The translations under genes and the position numbers were made by a program. The notes beneath the pieces are model-generated. The model was not told where the DNA came from and did no database searches. It saw nothing but the letters and a program-made list of their open reading frames with translations. This document shows positions 4,332-5,666 of a DNA stretch of 5,666 nt, piece after piece; positions within the stretch are counted from its first letter, which is position 1; each line of letters opens with the position of its first letter. The stretch covers positions 1 to 5,666 of the forward strand of contig SZPI01000190.1 of the NCBI GenBank assembly GCA_030263635.1, written 5' to 3'. The stretch comes from Flexicrinis sp001567485. Its GTDB lineage: Bacteria; Chloroflexota; Anaerolineae; Aggregatilineales; Phototrophicaceae.

Positions 4332-5565
4332 CCGACTGCTCATCCCCGCCTATCTCCTCGCCCTGATGGCGTACACGCTGCTGGGCGCGCCGTCCGTGCC
4401 GTTCCACGGCGACGAGTCGACGCTGATCTTCACCACCCGCGACTATTTCGACCAGTTCGTCCGGCGCGATCTATCAACCGAAGACCCGATGGTCGAGCGC
4501 CTGCGCCTGCTCGACGGACGTGTGCAGAAGTACTGGGGCGGGTTCGTGCATCACCTGACCGGCGGCAGCGCCGAGACACTCAACGCGCCGTGGCTGTGGG
4601 GTGCGGATTACACGTATAACCTCGACAACGGCCATATCCCCGACGAGCGCCTGCTCACCACACAGCGCCTCGCTATCGCGCTGATGCTGGCGTTGAGCGT
4701 GCCGGCGGCGTACGGAGTCGGCGCACAGGTCGGCGGGATATGGGGCGGCGTCCTGATGGCCGCGCTGGTCGCCTTCAGCCCGAACCTGCTCATCAACGGA
4801 CGGCGCGCCATGATGGAGGCTCCGCTGCTGCTGTTTTCGCTGCTGTCGGTGCTGGCCGGCCTGCGCTGGATCGCCGCCGAACGCCGGCATTGGCTGTGGC
4901 TGATCCTGCTCGGTGTCGGCGCCGGGATGGCGCTCGCCAGCAAGCACAGCGCCGTGCTGACGCTCGGCCCGCTGTTCATCGGGCTGGGGCTGGCCGTGAC
5001 GCTGCAAGGACGTCCGCGCCGGTTGATCAGCCTCACAACGGCCGGCGAGATCGCGCTCGTCGTGTTCTTCGCGTTCAATCCGGCGTGGTGGAGCGATCCG
5101 CTGAACACATTCGACAAGGTGATGAATCTGCGCTCGGAGCTGCTCGCTCAGCAGGTCGTCGCGTTTGGCGATTACGGCGACTTCGGGCAGCAGGTGACCG
5201 GCTATGTGACGTACGGACTGCTCGATCAGCCGCAGTATTTCGAGGTCGCGGAATGGGGCACGTGGCCGCAGATCGCGGAACAGATCGCGGTCTACGAGTC
5301 GTCACCGTGGACGCCCCCGGCGTGGTTGAACACGGCGCGCGCTGTGCTGACGCTGGGCCTTGCGCTGGTCGGCGGCTGTGCGTTGATCCGCCGGCGCGAT
5401 GGCGTCTCGATCACGGTCGGGGTATGGGCTGTCGTGACGATGATCGCTGCGCTGTTCATTACACCGCTGCCGTGGGCGCGCTATTATCTGCCGGCGCTGC
5501 CGCCGTTGTACGCGCTCGCTGCGGCAGGGATCGGCGCGCTCACCCAGAGACGGGAGACGGCATGA
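4327..5565 (+). CDS. GT-C membrane glycosyltransferase (PMT/GT39-like)
   Basis: This is a 412-aa polytopic protein with the marks of the dolichyl/undecaprenyl-phosphate-sugar-dependent GT-C family. After the first helix (residues 2-19) the first outer loop has FHGDES, with D29-E30 at the position of the catalytic acidic pair of protein mannosyltransferases. INGRRAMMEAPLLLFSLLSVLAGLRW (156-181) matches the R-x-x-M-x-(D/E)-x-P segment of PMT/ArnT relatives. FNPAWWSDP (250-258) corresponds to the family's NPxxWxDP loop, and WARYYLPALPPLYALAAAG (383-401) to the late RYxLPxLPxL segment. About eight or more hydrophobic stretches are visible. It likely moves a sugar from a lipid-phosphate carrier to an envelope lipid, glycan or protein outside the membrane; donor and acceptor are unknown. 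The GTG at 4327 gives a clean MRRLLIPAYLLALMAY start with GGAG 7 nt upstream. The GTG at 4306 is equally well placed; the ATG at 4267 has no ribosome site and adds a tail rich in Arg and His. The stop overlaps the next start (ATGA). Confidence 0.88.
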   Translation: MRRLLIPAYLLALMAYTLLGAPSVPFHGDESTLIFTTRDYFDQFVRRDLSTEDPMVERLRLLDGRVQKYWGGFVHHLTGGSAETLNAPWLWGADYTYNLDNGHIPDERLLTTQRLAIALMLALSVPAAYGVGAQVGGIWGGVLMAALVAFSPNLLINGRRAMMEAPLLLFSLLSVLAGLRWIAAERRHWLWLILLGVGAGMALASKHSAVLTLGPLFIGLGLAVTLQGRPRRLISLTTAGEIALVVFFAFNPAWWSDPLNTFDKVMNLRSELLAQQVVAFGDYGDFGQQVTGYVTYGLLDQPQYFEVAEWGTWPQIAEQIAVYESSPWTPPAWLNTARAVLTLGLALVGGCALIRRRDGVSITVGVWAVVTMIAALFITPLPWARYYLPALPPLYALAAAGIGALTQRRETA

Positions 5566-5666
5566 CCAATCCGCTGATCGAACGTAGAAGCTGTTCGGGA
5601 AGCATGTCGGGACGTCGCCTACGCGTCCTCACCTCACTAGGACTAATCGCCCAGCCGCCCCGGTTG
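5562..5666 (+). CDS. Start of an unidentified downstream gene (cut by window edge)
   Basis: An ATG at 5562 overlaps the glycosyltransferase stop as ATGA, with GGGAG at 5552-5556 five nt upstream, a classic translational-coupling arrangement. The frame stays open for 35 codons to the window edge and begins MTNPLIERRSCSGSMSGRRL. The fragment is too short to identify. Codon use after about 5580 (AGA, CTA, TCA, GGA) is less GC-biased than in the neighbours, so this may be a weakly biased N-terminus or not coding at all. A second in-frame ATG lies at 5604. Confidence 0.4.
   Translation, partial: MTNPLIERRSCSGSMSGRRLRVLTSLGLIAQPPRL

Noticed and set aside
4474..5007. 177-codon minus-strand open frame inside the glycosyltransferase gene
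   Set aside because: Gln/His/Arg-rich shadow frame; the plus strand has clear membrane helices and family motifs.

Overview
The window is GC-rich bacterial DNA. It carries five complete protein genes, one gene cut off by the right edge, and unusually repeat-rich intergenic spaces. The gene set best fits a Chloroflexota (Anaerolineae-like) bacterium: a ferritin-like Dps, an atypical NarL/LuxR-type regulator, a PucR-family regulator and a GT-C (PMT/GT39-like) membrane glycosyltransferase. The GC-rich hairpin repeats and the TTG/GTG starts point the same way. This assignment is inference from family style; no rRNA or other phylogenetic marker is present.

Layout. Positions 1-374 hold no gene. 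They contain three copies of a GC-rich hairpin element, two of them identical over 60 bp and exactly 180 bp apart, plus a degenerate 7-bp-period repeat. Next come two minus-strand genes: dps (375-875) and a LuxR-type regulator with a degenerate receiver domain (1008-1625), separated by another 7-bp-period array. A 132-bp divergent control region (1626-1757) has a perfect 6+6 dyad, a plausible extended -10 promoter and a strong Shine-Dalgarno. From there a two-gene plus-strand unit runs rightward: a small four-helix membrane protein (1758-2141) and, 13 bp later, a full-length PucR-family regulator (2155-3852).

Positions 3853-4266 are again gene-free. They are bordered by 7-bp-period repeats in opposite orientations, the right one about 13 units long. 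The last unit is a GT-C glycosyltransferase (to 5565), whose start region carries an exact 21-bp tandem duplication in which each copy has GGAG plus a GTG start. It overlaps the next, truncated reading frame by an ATGA junction.

How the genes relate. Dps is a stand-alone stress gene protecting DNA and sequestering iron. The LuxR-like and PucR-like regulators face each other across a shared promoter region. The membrane protein and the PucR regulator are almost certainly co-transcribed, which suggests (but does not prove) that the regulator's signal is linked to the membrane protein. The glycosyltransferase probably begins a separate envelope-glycosylation operon continuing past the window.

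I found no CRISPR array, complete transposon, rRNA or tRNA. The most notable non-genic signals are the heptanucleotide-period repeats in every intergenic space except the short divergent promoter region, and the duplicated translation start of the glycosyltransferase. I found no clear evidence for a previously undescribed multi-gene system.
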